A stretch of 30,563 nucleotides of DNA from a virus, in the IMG/VR virus record IMGVR_UViG_3300044996_000059, positions 1-30,563 of that record. One strand, written 5' to 3'. Positions 6,201 to 12,083 of the stretch are shown piece by piece. Made by a program: the position numbers and the translations under genes. The notes beneath the pieces are model-generated. The model made no database searches. It was given only the letters and a program-made list of their open reading frames with translations, and was not told the origin of the DNA. The number at the start of each line of letters is the position of its first letter. Position 1 is the first letter of the stretch.

Positions 6201-6367
6201 ACTTCTTTCAGAGGTTTTTAAAAAACAAAAAGATAAGCAGGTCGCTTAGGGAGTATCACAAAGTGCATCGGAACCTAAGAGCTATCCCCGTGAAAAGTAT
6301 GGGCAAAGTTGTGGCTTATGCCCATGTACCGAAGCAGAGCGGGTTTAAGCCCGCAGTTCACATATGA
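6197..6367 (+). CDS. Small basic phage protein
   Basis: A 56-residue basic protein (MNFFQRFLKNKKISRSLREYHK...). Its start overlaps the stop of the previous gene by ATGA, and its stop overlaps the next ATG in the same way, so it is clearly part of the coupled early operon although short. The segment SMGKVVAYAHVPKQSGFKPAVHI recalls short phage proteins with 'GKVVAHA' motifs of unknown role. No domain with a known function was recognised. Confidence 0.7.
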   Translation: MNFFQRFLKNKKISRSLREYHKVHRNLRAIPVKSMGKVVAYAHVPKQSGFKPAVHI

Positions 6368-6561
6368 GATACCCGTCAAACTACGTCAGTTGCAAGTATT
6401 GCAATGGTTGGTATAAACACGCCCCGGCTAAGAAAGGGTGTTCCCGTTGTATCGAGGAGGGAAAAGTACCCGGTATGGCCAGGTGTAGGAAATGCGGAAC
6501 TAATTATCACGATCCGTTATTTGACACGTGTTTTAGTTGTAGTAGGGAGGTGAGTACTTGA
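6364..6561 (+). CDS. Double zinc-ribbon protein
   Basis: A 65-residue protein with four CxxC knuckles: Cys10/13 (CKYC), Cys26/29 (CSRC), Cys41/44 (CRKC) and Cys56/59 (CFSC). They should bind two zinc ions as two rubredoxin-like ribbons. No further catalytic feature is present. Such proteins in phage early regions may bind nucleic acid or partner proteins; none can be specified here. Start and stop both overlap neighbouring genes. Confidence 0.7.
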   Translation: MRYPSNYVSCKYCNGWYKHAPAKKGCSRCIEEGKVPGMARCRKCGTNYHDPLFDTCFSCSREVST

Positions 6562-6755
6562 TGGAATGGACAAGATTTTTAACCTGGGACTTATTGGAAG
6601 ACAAAATAACCTGGGATGAGATTGAATCTGCTGGACTGCGCGGACTCATTACCGCGGATGCTTACGAACAGGCTAGGGCGCGCAAGGCTGAACAGCTCGC
6701 AAAGAAAGTCTGGAGCAGTTTTAACAAGATCGAAGTTTGTCCAATCACGTTCTAA
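6561..6755 (+). CDS. Small hypothetical protein
   Basis: A 64-residue acidic, tryptophan-containing protein (MEWTRFLTWDLLEDKITWDEIESAGL...). The ATG at 6561 overlaps the previous stop by one base and has GGGAGGTGA seven bases upstream, which makes it the preferred start over the TTG at 6558. The predicted fold is mainly helical. I do not recognise the family. Confidence 0.65.
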   Translation: MEWTRFLTWDLLEDKITWDEIESAGLRGLITADAYEQARARKAEQLAKKVWSSFNKIEVCPITF

Positions 6756-6757
6756 CT

Positions 6758-7240
6758 ATGGTTGAAGCAAAAACAGTTAACATTCACGGCAAAGAATATA
6801 TGCCTGTTTCCGAGAGGGTAAGGATGGCGCACGACGAGTTAAAGACGGTTTCGATAATCACGGAAATTGTGTCCATCCCTGAGCTAGTCGTTGTTAAGGC
6901 CACAGTAACAACCCCTAAAGGGACATTTGTGGGACACTCGGCGGCCAACCCCGCGAAGTTAATTGAGAAGCAGAACCCTTACGAGGTGGCTGAAACAAGC
7001 GCGGTTGGTAGGGCTTTGGGGTTTGCTGGTTACGGAATTGTGGAAGGAATAGCTTCGGCCGACGAAGTGGTTAAAGCCGCGGCTACACCAGTTAGGACAG
7101 TGGTCGCACCCGCAAACATAGAAACCAAGACCTGTACACCACACAATAACCCGATGATAAGGGGTAAAAGCGGCAAGTTCTACCACAAAAACGAGGCGGG
7201 GGAATACTGCTTTGGGGATGGTAACTGGATTAAGTTTTAA
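6758..7240 (+). CDS. Putative single-strand DNA annealing / binding protein
   Basis: A 160-residue protein from the ATG at 6758; an in-frame TTG at 6737 overlaps the previous gene and is less likely. The pattern VSERVRMAHDEL...SIITEIV...VVVKATVTTPKGTFVGHSA...NPYEVAETSAVGRALGFAGYGIVEGIASADEV matches phage early proteins that I remember being annotated as ssDNA-annealing or ssDNA-binding. 'ETSAVGRAL' and 'ASADEV' are the diagnostic pieces. The last 35 residues form a small extra domain with two Cys (TCTP, EYCFG). Its role would be recombination or replication of phage DNA. The exact family is not certain. Confidence 0.6.
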   Translation: MVEAKTVNIHGKEYMPVSERVRMAHDELKTVSIITEIVSIPELVVVKATVTTPKGTFVGHSAANPAKLIEKQNPYEVAETSAVGRALGFAGYGIVEGIASADEVVKAAATPVRTVVAPANIETKTCTPHNNPMIRGKSGKFYHKNEAGEYCFGDGNWIKF

Positions 7241-7241
7241 G

Positions 7242-7282
7242 GCTTTCGCGGCTTCTCGTAATGCGAAAGCTGACGAGAGGCC
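7242..7282 (+). promoter_or_regulatory. Two mutually exclusive hairpins (possible RNA switch)
   Basis: Stem A is GCTTTCGC (7242-7249) with GCGAAAGC (7263-7270), a perfect 8 bp. Stem B is GGCTTCTCGT (7250-7259) with ACGAGAGGCC (7273-7282), 10 bp with one G-U. The strands are interleaved (A, B, A', B') with connecting loops of 0, 3 and 2 nt. These are too short for both stems to form at once as a pseudoknot, so they should be alternatives. The element begins right after the stop of the preceding gene. Confidence 0.6.
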
Positions 7283-7322
7283 TAACAAACTCTTAAACGA
7301 ACGCAAGATTCCAAATTAAATT

Positions 7323-7447
7323 GCTGGGGATAGTAACTGGATAGAAGCTGTCCCTAGCGATTTGAAGCTCCTTACGCCTCTATCAGTTGGGCAGGCTGGT
7401 AGAGGGATAAGGAGTTTGAGGACTCTGCCTAAAGAGCCCCTAGTCCT
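7323..7447 (+). promoter_or_regulatory. Chain of three hairpins before the winged-helix gene
   Basis: The first is GCTGGGGATAG (7323-7333) with CTGTCCCTAGC (7348-7358), 11 bp with two G-U. The second runs from about 7368 to 7414: CTCCTTA/TAAGGAG with CCTCTA/TAGAGG inside. The third is at about 7422-7447: AGGACT/AGTCCT enclosing CTCT/AGAG. The frame is open through part of this, from a TTG at 7362, but the encoded residues look like translated hairpins, so I treat it as untranslated leader. Confidence 0.55.
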
Positions 7448-7449
7448 TA

Positions 7450-7754
7450 TGACAGACACAGAAACACATACAAAAAGAGCGTACGAGGCGCTAAAAGAAG
7501 CTGGAAGTCGCGGTTTAACTTCATACGAATTGGCTAAGGCTATCGGTACTAACTACTCACCACGCCGAATCCTCGACCTAAAAAAGGCGGGTTACTCAAT
7601 TTCGGGCGAATGGGAAAAGGCCGCCAACTCTCGTACTAAAAGATACTTTCTAAACTCTCCTATTCCCACCGACAAACAAAAACAAAAAACAGAAATGGTA
7701 TTTGATGAGGCACGTAATGTTTACGTGGAAAAACTCGTTAGCACTTTGATATAG
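7450..7754 (+). CDS. Winged-helix DNA-binding protein
   Basis: A 101-residue protein. Residues 8-65 (KRAYEALKEAGSRGLTSYELA, IGTNYSPRRILDLKKAGYSI, then a short hairpin to TKRYFL) match a winged helix-turn-helix domain of the type found in many small phage regulators. The C-terminal 35 residues are charged and without a known motif. I start it at the ATG at 7450 because upstream codons fall in a hairpin-rich leader; the open frame reaches back to 7362. It stands alone between two structured RNA stretches and could regulate them or be regulated by them. DNA binding is a family inference. Confidence 0.65.
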
Positions 7755-8080
7755 CCTTGCGTCCGGTTTGTGGGGTGTGACTCGCAAGGCCACGTCCCAC
7801 CTCACGAATCGGGAATACCCGAAGGATACCTAGCCTAGCTGTAGGCCCACAGTCCTCGGAGCATACAGAAAGCTCTGAAATCTAAATGGTGTGGATAGCA
7901 GCCGGTGAGGGGCGGGCCAAGCCCTTACTTAAACCCCAAGCGCTATGGGTAGAGGTTTAACGGCGGACACGTCCGTTAGATACAGGTAGCGAGCTTAAAC
8001 GGCACGAGAGAAAACGAAAACGCCGTTGATACTAACTCTTACCAGAGAGTTCGCTCCTATTAACGGCTCAGTGGTGAGCC
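7754..8080 (+). ncRNA. Structured non-coding RNA candidate, about 330 nt
   Basis: There is no gene for 332 bases, but the stretch is densely paired. Stems found: GCCTTGCG/CGCAAGGC (7754-7761/7783-7790); TCGGG-AATA-CCCGA (7809-7822); GCCTA/TAGGC (7833-7846); TCGGAGC/GCTCTGA (7856-7862/7872-7878); GTGAGGG/CCCTTAC (7905-7911/7922-7928); TTAAACC/GGTTTAA (7929-7935/7954-7960); AACGGC/GCCGTT (7998-8003/8022-8027); AACTCT/AGAGTT (8034-8039/8046-8051); GGCTCA-GTGG-TGAGCC (8065-8080). I compared it by eye with group I introns, RNase P RNA and tmRNA and did not find their cores. It ends 6 bases before the next ATG, so it may be a leader instead of a free RNA. Confidence 0.5.
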
Positions 8081-8086
8081 AAACCT

Positions 8087-8455
8087 ATGGATGTAGAAAC
8101 AAAGACCCCGGACTGGGACAAGTCAGTAACTTACCTTGTAAGTACTAATAAGAGATTTATGAAGGCGTTTGGAATTAGCAAGGACGGGCTTCTTGAGATT
8201 CTTAGCCTCGAAATTAAAGGCGGGTGCGGACAATGCGGCGGTGAAATTCCACAGGGTCGGGATAGTGCCTTTTGTTCAACGGGATGTCAGGACACGTATT
8301 GGGTGGAAAGGGGGGTTAAGTCACGGACCTCTTTAGAGGAAAAGATAGAGAGAGCGAAGAATATGGGTAAAAAAACGGCGGCGAAGGTAGAAACAGAAGA
8401 TACAGTACGAGCGCCAGGTAAGGAATACACCGCCGTCTTTAACGGGAAATTATGA
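8087..8455 (+). CDS. Zinc-finger-containing hypothetical protein
   Basis: A 122-residue protein with a Cys cluster in the middle, CGQC (about residues 47-50) and CSTGC (about 63-67), like a treble-clef or MYM-type zinc site. A lysine/glutamate-rich tail follows. The N-terminal 45 residues are probably helical. The start ATG at 8087 lacks a Shine-Dalgarno sequence and follows a 6-bp hairpin. The 3' end overlaps the next gene by ATGA. I do not recognise a specific function. Confidence 0.6.
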   Translation: MDVETKTPDWDKSVTYLVSTNKRFMKAFGISKDGLLEILSLEIKGGCGQCGGEIPQGRDSAFCSTGCQDTYWVERGVKSRTSLEEKIERAKNMGKKTAAKVETEDTVRAPGKEYTAVFNGKL

Positions 8456-9003
8456 GATTAAAACTGGCTAAAAACCTGCAAACAGATAGATTCGGAACGC
8501 TGAAAATAGCCGTTGGTTTAGGTGTGGGAATTTTCCTTATCCTGATGGCTTATTCGGCGGTCATCTATTTTCTGGGCTACGAAGTGGGAAAAAACGAGTG
8601 CGTTGGTGGGGTAAAAGTTTGCAGGGAGTTTATATCTCCTATAGGCAAGTTTATCGATAGGAGAACAGTCGCCCAAAAGATTGAGGACAGGATTGAGCAG
8701 TTGTGGAGAGATGAGGCGGCTGTTGCTAAAGCCGTCTTTAAAGCTGAGTCAGGACTTAGGCCACAAGCCGTTGGGTACAACTGTATATATGGCGGCAAGT
8801 CTACCTGGTGCCGCAGTGGTGATAGAGATAAGGCGTGGAGCGTTGACTGCGGAGTGGCTATGTTGAACCACACGGGACAGATATGTCCAGAAGAATATTT
8901 AGACTGGAACGCAAACCTGACCAAAGCGCATGAAATGTGGACAAGGCGAGGTTGGAGTCCGTGGGTGGCCTACACACAAAAGTACTACATTAAATACTTA
9001 TGA
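8452..9003 (+). CDS. Membrane-anchored lytic transglycosylase-like protein
   Basis: A 183-residue protein with one N-terminal membrane span (about 18-42, IAVGLGVGIFLILMAYSAVIYFLG). Residues 80-175 follow the SLT lysozyme-like pattern: AVAKAVFKAESGLRPQAVGYN with presumed catalytic Glu99, then SVDCGVAMLNHTG and NLTKAHEMWTRRGWSPWVAY. Four Cys (near 111, 120, 133 and 145) could form disulfides outside the membrane. It would cut peptidoglycan glycan strands in the periplasm or cell wall. An SLT enzyme in an early gene block, separate from the lysis genes, is unusual; it may help DNA entry, superinfection exclusion or envelope remodelling. Confidence 0.72.
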   Translation: MRLKLAKNLQTDRFGTLKIAVGLGVGIFLILMAYSAVIYFLGYEVGKNECVGGVKVCREFISPIGKFIDRRTVAQKIEDRIEQLWRDEAAVAKAVFKAESGLRPQAVGYNCIYGGKSTWCRSGDRDKAWSVDCGVAMLNHTGQICPEEYLDWNANLTKAHEMWTRRGWSPWVAYTQKYYIKYL

Positions 9004-9257
9004 AAAACATTAAGGAGGGCTGGGAAAGGCGATTTGACAAGGAATTTCCTAACCTTCGCTACTACACTACAGATGGTTTAGCTCCCTGCGAGGATGAGGT
9101 TAAAGGCTTCATCCGTACTCTCCTCGTCTCAGAAACCAAGCGAGCAAGGGAGAATGAGGCTAATAAGGTTAGTAATTTTCTATGTACCGCTTTAGGACTA
9201 ACGCACGAGATCTTTATGGAACAGTATAAAAAGTCCTTAGAAAAGGAGGGTAAGTAA
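9000..9257 (+). CDS. Small charged protein, paralogue A
   Basis: An 85-residue charged helical protein (MKNIKEGWERRFDKEFPNLR...). It shares MKN-K at the start, TKRARE in the middle and KKSLEKEG at the end with the protein at 12539-12829. The DNA of the middle and end segments is nearly identical between the two, so they are copies of one gene that diverged elsewhere or were partly re-homogenised. It overlaps the previous gene by ATGA. Short proteins with this layout are common in phages from environmental samples; no function is known to me. Confidence 0.65.
   Translation: MKNIKEGWERRFDKEFPNLRYYTTDGLAPCEDEVKGFIRTLLVSETKRARENEANKVSNFLCTALGLTHEIFMEQYKKSLEKEGK
9228..9253 (+). repeat. 26-bp direct repeat, copy 1
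   Basis: The 26 bases from AAAAAGTCC to GGAGGGTAA recur exactly at 12799-12824, in the 3' ends of the two paralogous small genes. A second shared run, AACCAAGCGAGCAAGGGAG, lies in the middle of both genes. Confidence 0.85.
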
Positions 9258-9267
9258 TTAAAGACAT

Positions 9268-9388
9268 AGTTGAGTCTTGATTGGTCGGTATGGGGAGATG
9301 CATTCACGAAAAGCAACTATAGTGGTGACACTAGGATTTGACTTTGACTATAGCACTCCCGAACGTACCGACCCATGAGGACTTAACT
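9268..9388 (+). promoter_or_regulatory. Structured leader closed by long-range stems before the XRE/sigma-4 gene
   Basis: AGTTGAGTC (9268-9276) pairs with GACTTAACT (9380-9388), 9 bp with one G-U. GGTCGGTA (9283-9290) pairs with TACCGACC (9366-9373), 8 bp perfect; both sides of the loop between these stems are 6 nt. GGGAG (9293-9297) pairs with CTCCC (9356-9360), and CTATAGT (9317-9323) with ACTATAG (9347-9353). A local TAGTG-GTGA-CACTA hairpin competes with the last stem. The element fills the gap between two genes and ends 10 bases before the ATG at 9399. It could be a cis-acting regulatory RNA or a small RNA. Confidence 0.6.
9370..9388 (+). repeat. 19-bp intergenic repeat, copy 1
   Basis: GACCCATGAGGACTTAACT occurs here and again at 13093-13111. 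Both copies are upstream of a regulator or DNA-modification gene. In this copy it forms the 3' side of the leader stems; in the other copy the pairing partners are missing. Confidence 0.85.
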
Positions 9389-9398
9389 AGAGAAAATT

Positions 9399-10001
9399 AT
9401 GAAAGAGTTTAGTTTGGGAGTAAAACATCAACTGTTCAATAACGAGTTAAGAAAGCGGCGCGAAACCCTTGGGCTGTCACAGAATAAATTAGCCAACGCA
9501 CTCGGAATAAGTAAGGAGACAATATGCGGTTTGGAAACATTTAGAACCTATCCTAGGCCAGCAGTTGCCGAGAAACTAGCGGAGTTCTTTGATATATCCG
9601 TACAAGAGATGTTTCCTGGTTGGCTCAAGGAAATGAGGGGCAAAAAGACAACTGTTGTGACAGAACATTTAGTTACGGAGAGAATGCTTGACCATCCAGA
9701 AATGAAGTTATTACCAGAGTCCGCGGGTAGTCAGGAGTCAATGGACGCCGAAATAGAAACAAACCTCTTGCACAAAGGGTTAGCGAAAGCCATGGAAACA
9801 CTAAAGCCACGGGAACGCCGAGTTTTGGAGGAAAGGTTCGGGTTTAATGGTACGGGAGGAAGAGGTCTAAAGGAAGTTGGAGAAATGTTTGGAGTTACGA
9901 GGGAGCGAATACGGCAGATAGAAGCTAAGGCTTTGAGAAAGTTAAGACACACAACGGGGTCTAACGAACTGAAAAAGTTTATGGGGGCAACAAGTCTATG
10001 A
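9399..10001 (+). CDS. Chimeric regulator: XRE helix-turn-helix plus sigma-70 region 4
   Basis: A 200-residue protein. Residues 13-73 are an XRE/Cro-type helix-turn-helix (LRKRRETLGLSQNKLANALGISKETICGLE...). A linker (about 80-118) follows, then residues 127-187 match sigma-70 region 4: LKPRERRVLEERFGF, LKEVGEMFGVTRERIRQIEAKALRKLRH. The run VTRERIRQIEAKALRKLRH is, as I recall, the same as in E. coli RpoD region 4.2. Sigma regions 1-3 are absent. The sigma part would bind the RNA polymerase beta flap and perhaps a -35 box, while the XRE part would bind a phage operator. It is therefore a good candidate for a phage transcription switch or activator. It lies behind a structured leader. Confidence 0.85.
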   Translation: MKEFSLGVKHQLFNNELRKRRETLGLSQNKLANALGISKETICGLETFRTYPRPAVAEKLAEFFDISVQEMFPGWLKEMRGKKTTVVTEHLVTERMLDHPEMKLLPESAGSQESMDAEIETNLLHKGLAKAMETLKPRERRVLEERFGFNGTGGRGLKEVGEMFGVTRERIRQIEAKALRKLRHTTGSNELKKFMGATSL

Positions 10002-10183
10002 TCCGTAGTATTTCGTTAAGGGACATAACTAGAAGTTCAACCTCTTATCTATCGCCGGAGGGTACGATCTACTGCCAGAAGTGTGGGGCGGTAGTACGCG
10101 AAAGCGAGTCTAGGAAGGTACGTAGGGACGAGGAAACCGCACTAAAGGTTTGTCTTAGATGCTATGAGAAAGTGGTCGGCTAA
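9998..10183 (+). CDS. Zinc-ribbon protein
   Basis: A 61-residue basic protein with two CxxC pairs (CQKC about 26-29, CLRC about 52-55), which make one zinc ribbon. It overlaps the previous stop by ATGA and the next gene by 20 bases. This resembles small phage proteins next to HNH or recombination genes; no role can be given. Confidence 0.65.
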   Translation: MIRSISLRDITRSSTSYLSPEGTIYCQKCGAVVRESESRKVRRDEETALKVCLRCYEKVVG

Positions 10184-10520
10184 AAAATATAGAAAAGTTT
10201 GCGACGATCTTTTTTCTAAAATTATCCGTTCTATTGGCTACTGCGAACATTGTTCCAGAAGAGGCGTGGTTTTGCAGTGTGCTCATGTTTGCTCACGAAC
10301 ACACCTAGGTTTGAGGTACGACGAACGAAACGCTGTCAGTTTATGTGTTAGATGTCACATTTTCTGGGCCCACAGAGAACCGATGCAGTTTATAGATTGG
10401 TTTGACGAAAGGTACCCAAAGACGTTGCCGTACCTTCGAGCCAAAGTTGCTCAACAGGAAACTTATTTCGACTGGGAAGAGACATACGAAAGGCTGAAAA
10501 AGAGAGCCGCGAGTTTATGA
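10164..10520 (+). CDS. HNH-family nuclease (NinG/HNH-like)
   Basis: A 118-residue protein. After a basic N terminus it has CEHC (about 27-30), LQCAHVCSRTHLGLRYDERNAVSLCVRCH (about 39-67) and a helical tail. The order Cys-x2-Cys, His, Asn and Cys-x2-Cys-His is that of zinc-containing HNH (beta-beta-alpha-metal) nucleases such as lambda NinG-like proteins. The first His of the HNH triad would be His42 and the Asn is in RNAV. It probably cuts branched or double-stranded DNA during recombination or packaging; being small it might need a partner. It starts inside the previous gene and is followed by an ATGA overlap. Confidence 0.75.
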   Translation: MRKWSAKKYRKVCDDLFSKIIRSIGYCEHCSRRGVVLQCAHVCSRTHLGLRYDERNAVSLCVRCHIFWAHREPMQFIDWFDERYPKTLPYLRAKVAQQETYFDWEETYERLKKRAASL

Positions 10521-10684
10521 AACTACTCTTTGCTGAATTTTTAGGCACAAAAAAAGAATTTGAAAAATATGTTTCGCAATACCCAATGATTTACAAATGG
10601 CTCAAGAAACAAGGAGTCAAATGTGAAAACACCACAAGACTATCTTCGCCGACAAAAGCTTCGGCTAAGAAGAAAGCGGTCTAG
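10517..10684 (+). CDS. Small basic protein overlapping a second small frame
   Basis: A 55-residue protein starting MKLLFAEFLGTKKEFEKYVSQYP. The start overlaps the HNH gene by ATGA, which supports it. From 10623 on it shares DNA with an arginine-rich frame that has its own Shine-Dalgarno sequence. No family was recognised. It is too short for firm statistics. Confidence 0.5.
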   Translation: MKLLFAEFLGTKKEFEKYVSQYPMIYKWLKKQGVKCENTTRLSSPTKASAKKKAV

Positions 10685-10727
10685 GAGAGAAAGGAGAAGA
10701 GCGGCACACAAAAAAACGAGGGGGTGA
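10623..10727 (+). CDS. Arginine-rich 34-residue protein (overlapping gene)
   Basis: It starts at a GTG preceded by AAGGAG at good spacing and codes for VKTPQDYLRRQKLRLRRKRS then RRERRRAAHKKTRG. About half the residues are Arg or Lys. It overlaps the 55-residue frame by 62 bases in another phase, and its stop overlaps the start region of the next gene. Arg-rich peptides of this size can bind RNA, as lambdoid N proteins do, but no such homology is claimed. Confidence 0.5.
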   Translation: MKTPQDYLRRQKLRLRRKRSRRERRRAAHKKTRG

Positions 10728-10729
10728 GT

Positions 10730-11011
10730 ATGGAAACAGCTGTCCTATTCTTTTTTGTAGCGGTGGTGGAGTTCGTCATTGCCGTTTTGTCAACGAGGAT
10801 GATCGCAAAAGGAAAGCTCTGGACTTCTGTCTTCCTCATCTTCGTTGAAGAGTTGACAGGATTCTGGGTTTTCTATGCGTTCATTGAGTCCGTCAGTCGG
10901 GGAGAGATGGCTATTTTCTATAGCCTAGGAGCTAGTGTTGGTACGGGTATCAGCATTTGGCTAACCCGAAACATGAAGGAGGACAGAAATGAAAAAAGAC
11001 CCGAATCTTGA
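10730..11011 (+). CDS. Small integral membrane protein (DUF5698-like)
   Basis: A 93-residue protein from the ATG at 10730; GAGGGGGTG lies just upstream, and a GTG at 10724 is the alternative. It has three hydrophobic segments, about 3-22, 31-53 and 60-80, and a charged C terminus. The pattern STRMIAKGKLWTSVFLIFVEE...IFYSLGASVGTGISIW recalls DUF5698 membrane proteins. The overlap with the next gene is 23 bases. Function is unknown. Confidence 0.65.
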   Translation: METAVLFFFVAVVEFVIAVLSTRMIAKGKLWTSVFLIFVEELTGFWVFYAFIESVSRGEMAIFYSLGASVGTGISIWLTRNMKEDRNEKRPES

Positions 11012-12014
11012 GTTGCTCCTAGAGTTGGAGCGAACCAAGGCGAAGTCTGAACGTCTTGGAGCCAAACGGCGTTACAAGACTGCCCTGGAAAGAATTGTAA
11101 CTCTTGAGGAACAGGTCGCCGCCCTCCTGAAGTTGACGGAGACCCCCCAAGAGTATGTCATTAAGCCGCGTTTGTCGGTGGGAAAGTCGGAAGCTACAGC
11201 TTTTGTTCTGGCCTCCGACTGGCACGTTGAGGAACGGGTCAAAGCGGAATGGGTGAACGGACTAAACGAGTTTACCCTAACGGTAGCGGAGCGGAGGATT
11301 CAACTCTATTTCCAGAACGCCCTGCGGCTGATTCAGCTTTACGCCAAGGACACGGAAATTACGACGGTTGTTCTGGCCCTTCTGGGAGATTTCATTTCCG
11401 GCAATCTCCGAGAGGAGAACTTGGAGACGGCCCGGCTGCAGCCGGTGGCAGCGATTATCTGGGTACAGGAAAGGTTACTGGGTGGAATTAAGTTCCTGCT
11501 TGATAACACCGAAGCCAAGTTGGTGATACCTTGCCACGTTGGTAACCATAGTCGAATTACGGACAAGGTTCACGCCTCCACCGAGGTCGGAAACTCGCTG
11601 GAGTTTGCACTGTATCAAGCTCTGGAAACGCACTTCCATGGCAATTCGAGGGTGCAATTCATGATTGCCCAAGGGTATCACACCTACCTGCAAGTCTATG
11701 ACTGGACTTTCAGGTTGCACCACGGACATGGATTCAAGTACATGGGCGGTGTCGGCGGTGTGGATATTCCGGCCCGGCGTGCGGCCCTGCAGTGGGACAG
11801 GAACCGCAAAGCCGACTTTGATGTCTTTGGTCACTGGCATCAGCAAGGGCTAGACAAAGCCAACCTGGTGACTAATGGCTCTCTGATTGGTTTTTCGCCA
11901 TACGGGATTAGGATTGGGATAGGTTTTGAACCTCCCAAGCAAGGGTTTTTCCTGGTTCACAAGAACTTTGGTAAGACCCAAACGGCGAACATCTGGCTGT
12001 CAGAGAAGAAGTGA
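10989..12014 (+). CDS. Calcineurin-like metallophosphoesterase
   Basis: A 341-residue protein with an N-terminal coiled coil (5-50) and a binuclear metal phosphoesterase core. The motifs are SDWHVEE (Asp77, His79), LLGDFISG (Asp134), VGNHSR (Asn186, His187), LHHGHG (His244-247) and FGHWH (His282, His284), the full set expected. Substrate could be DNA or RNA ends or a cyclic phosphodiester; phage members of the family are often put with DNA metabolism. AGGAGG stands before the ATG. By eye the gene is richer in G+C and uses CTG more than its neighbours, which hints at a separate origin. The start overlaps the previous gene. Confidence 0.88.
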   Translation: MKKDPNLELLLELERTKAKSERLGAKRRYKTALERIVTLEEQVAALLKLTETPQEYVIKPRLSVGKSEATAFVLASDWHVEERVKAEWVNGLNEFTLTVAERRIQLYFQNALRLIQLYAKDTEITTVVLALLGDFISGNLREENLETARLQPVAAIIWVQERLLGGIKFLLDNTEAKLVIPCHVGNHSRITDKVHASTEVGNSLEFALYQALETHFHGNSRVQFMIAQGYHTYLQVYDWTFRLHHGHGFKYMGGVGGVDIPARRAALQWDRNRKADFDVFGHWHQQGLDKANLVTNGSLIGFSPYGIRIGIGFEPPKQGFFLVHKNFGKTQTANIWLSEKK

Positions 12015-12020
12015 AATAAA

Positions 12021-12047
12021 AGAGGCGGGTCAAACCGATTCGCCTCT
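12021..12047 (-). terminator. Minus-strand intrinsic terminator
   Basis: AGAGGCG (12021-12027) and CGCCTCT (12041-12047) form a 7-bp stem. On the minus strand it is followed by TTTATTTC; on the plus strand by GTACTTTG. It would best end leftward transcription coming from the small minus-strand gene at 12084-12278, but a weak bidirectional role is possible. Confidence 0.55.
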
Positions 12048-12083
12048 GTACTTTGAATTTTTAATGGGGACGTGGCGAATAGG

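Noticed and set aside
7242-7282. H-type pseudoknot / frameshift signal
   Set aside because: Connecting loops of 0 and 2 nt cannot span stems of 10 and 8 bp, and no slippery sequence or overlapping frame continues across it; alternative hairpins are the simpler reading.
7754-8086. Group I intron, RNase P RNA or tmRNA as identity of the structured stretch
   Set aside because: Fragments such as TAAACCCC, ACAGAAA and CTAAATGG recall these RNAs, but the conserved cores (both strands of P7, the two RNase P conserved blocks, a T-arm with CCA) are not found, and the flanking genes are not interrupted.
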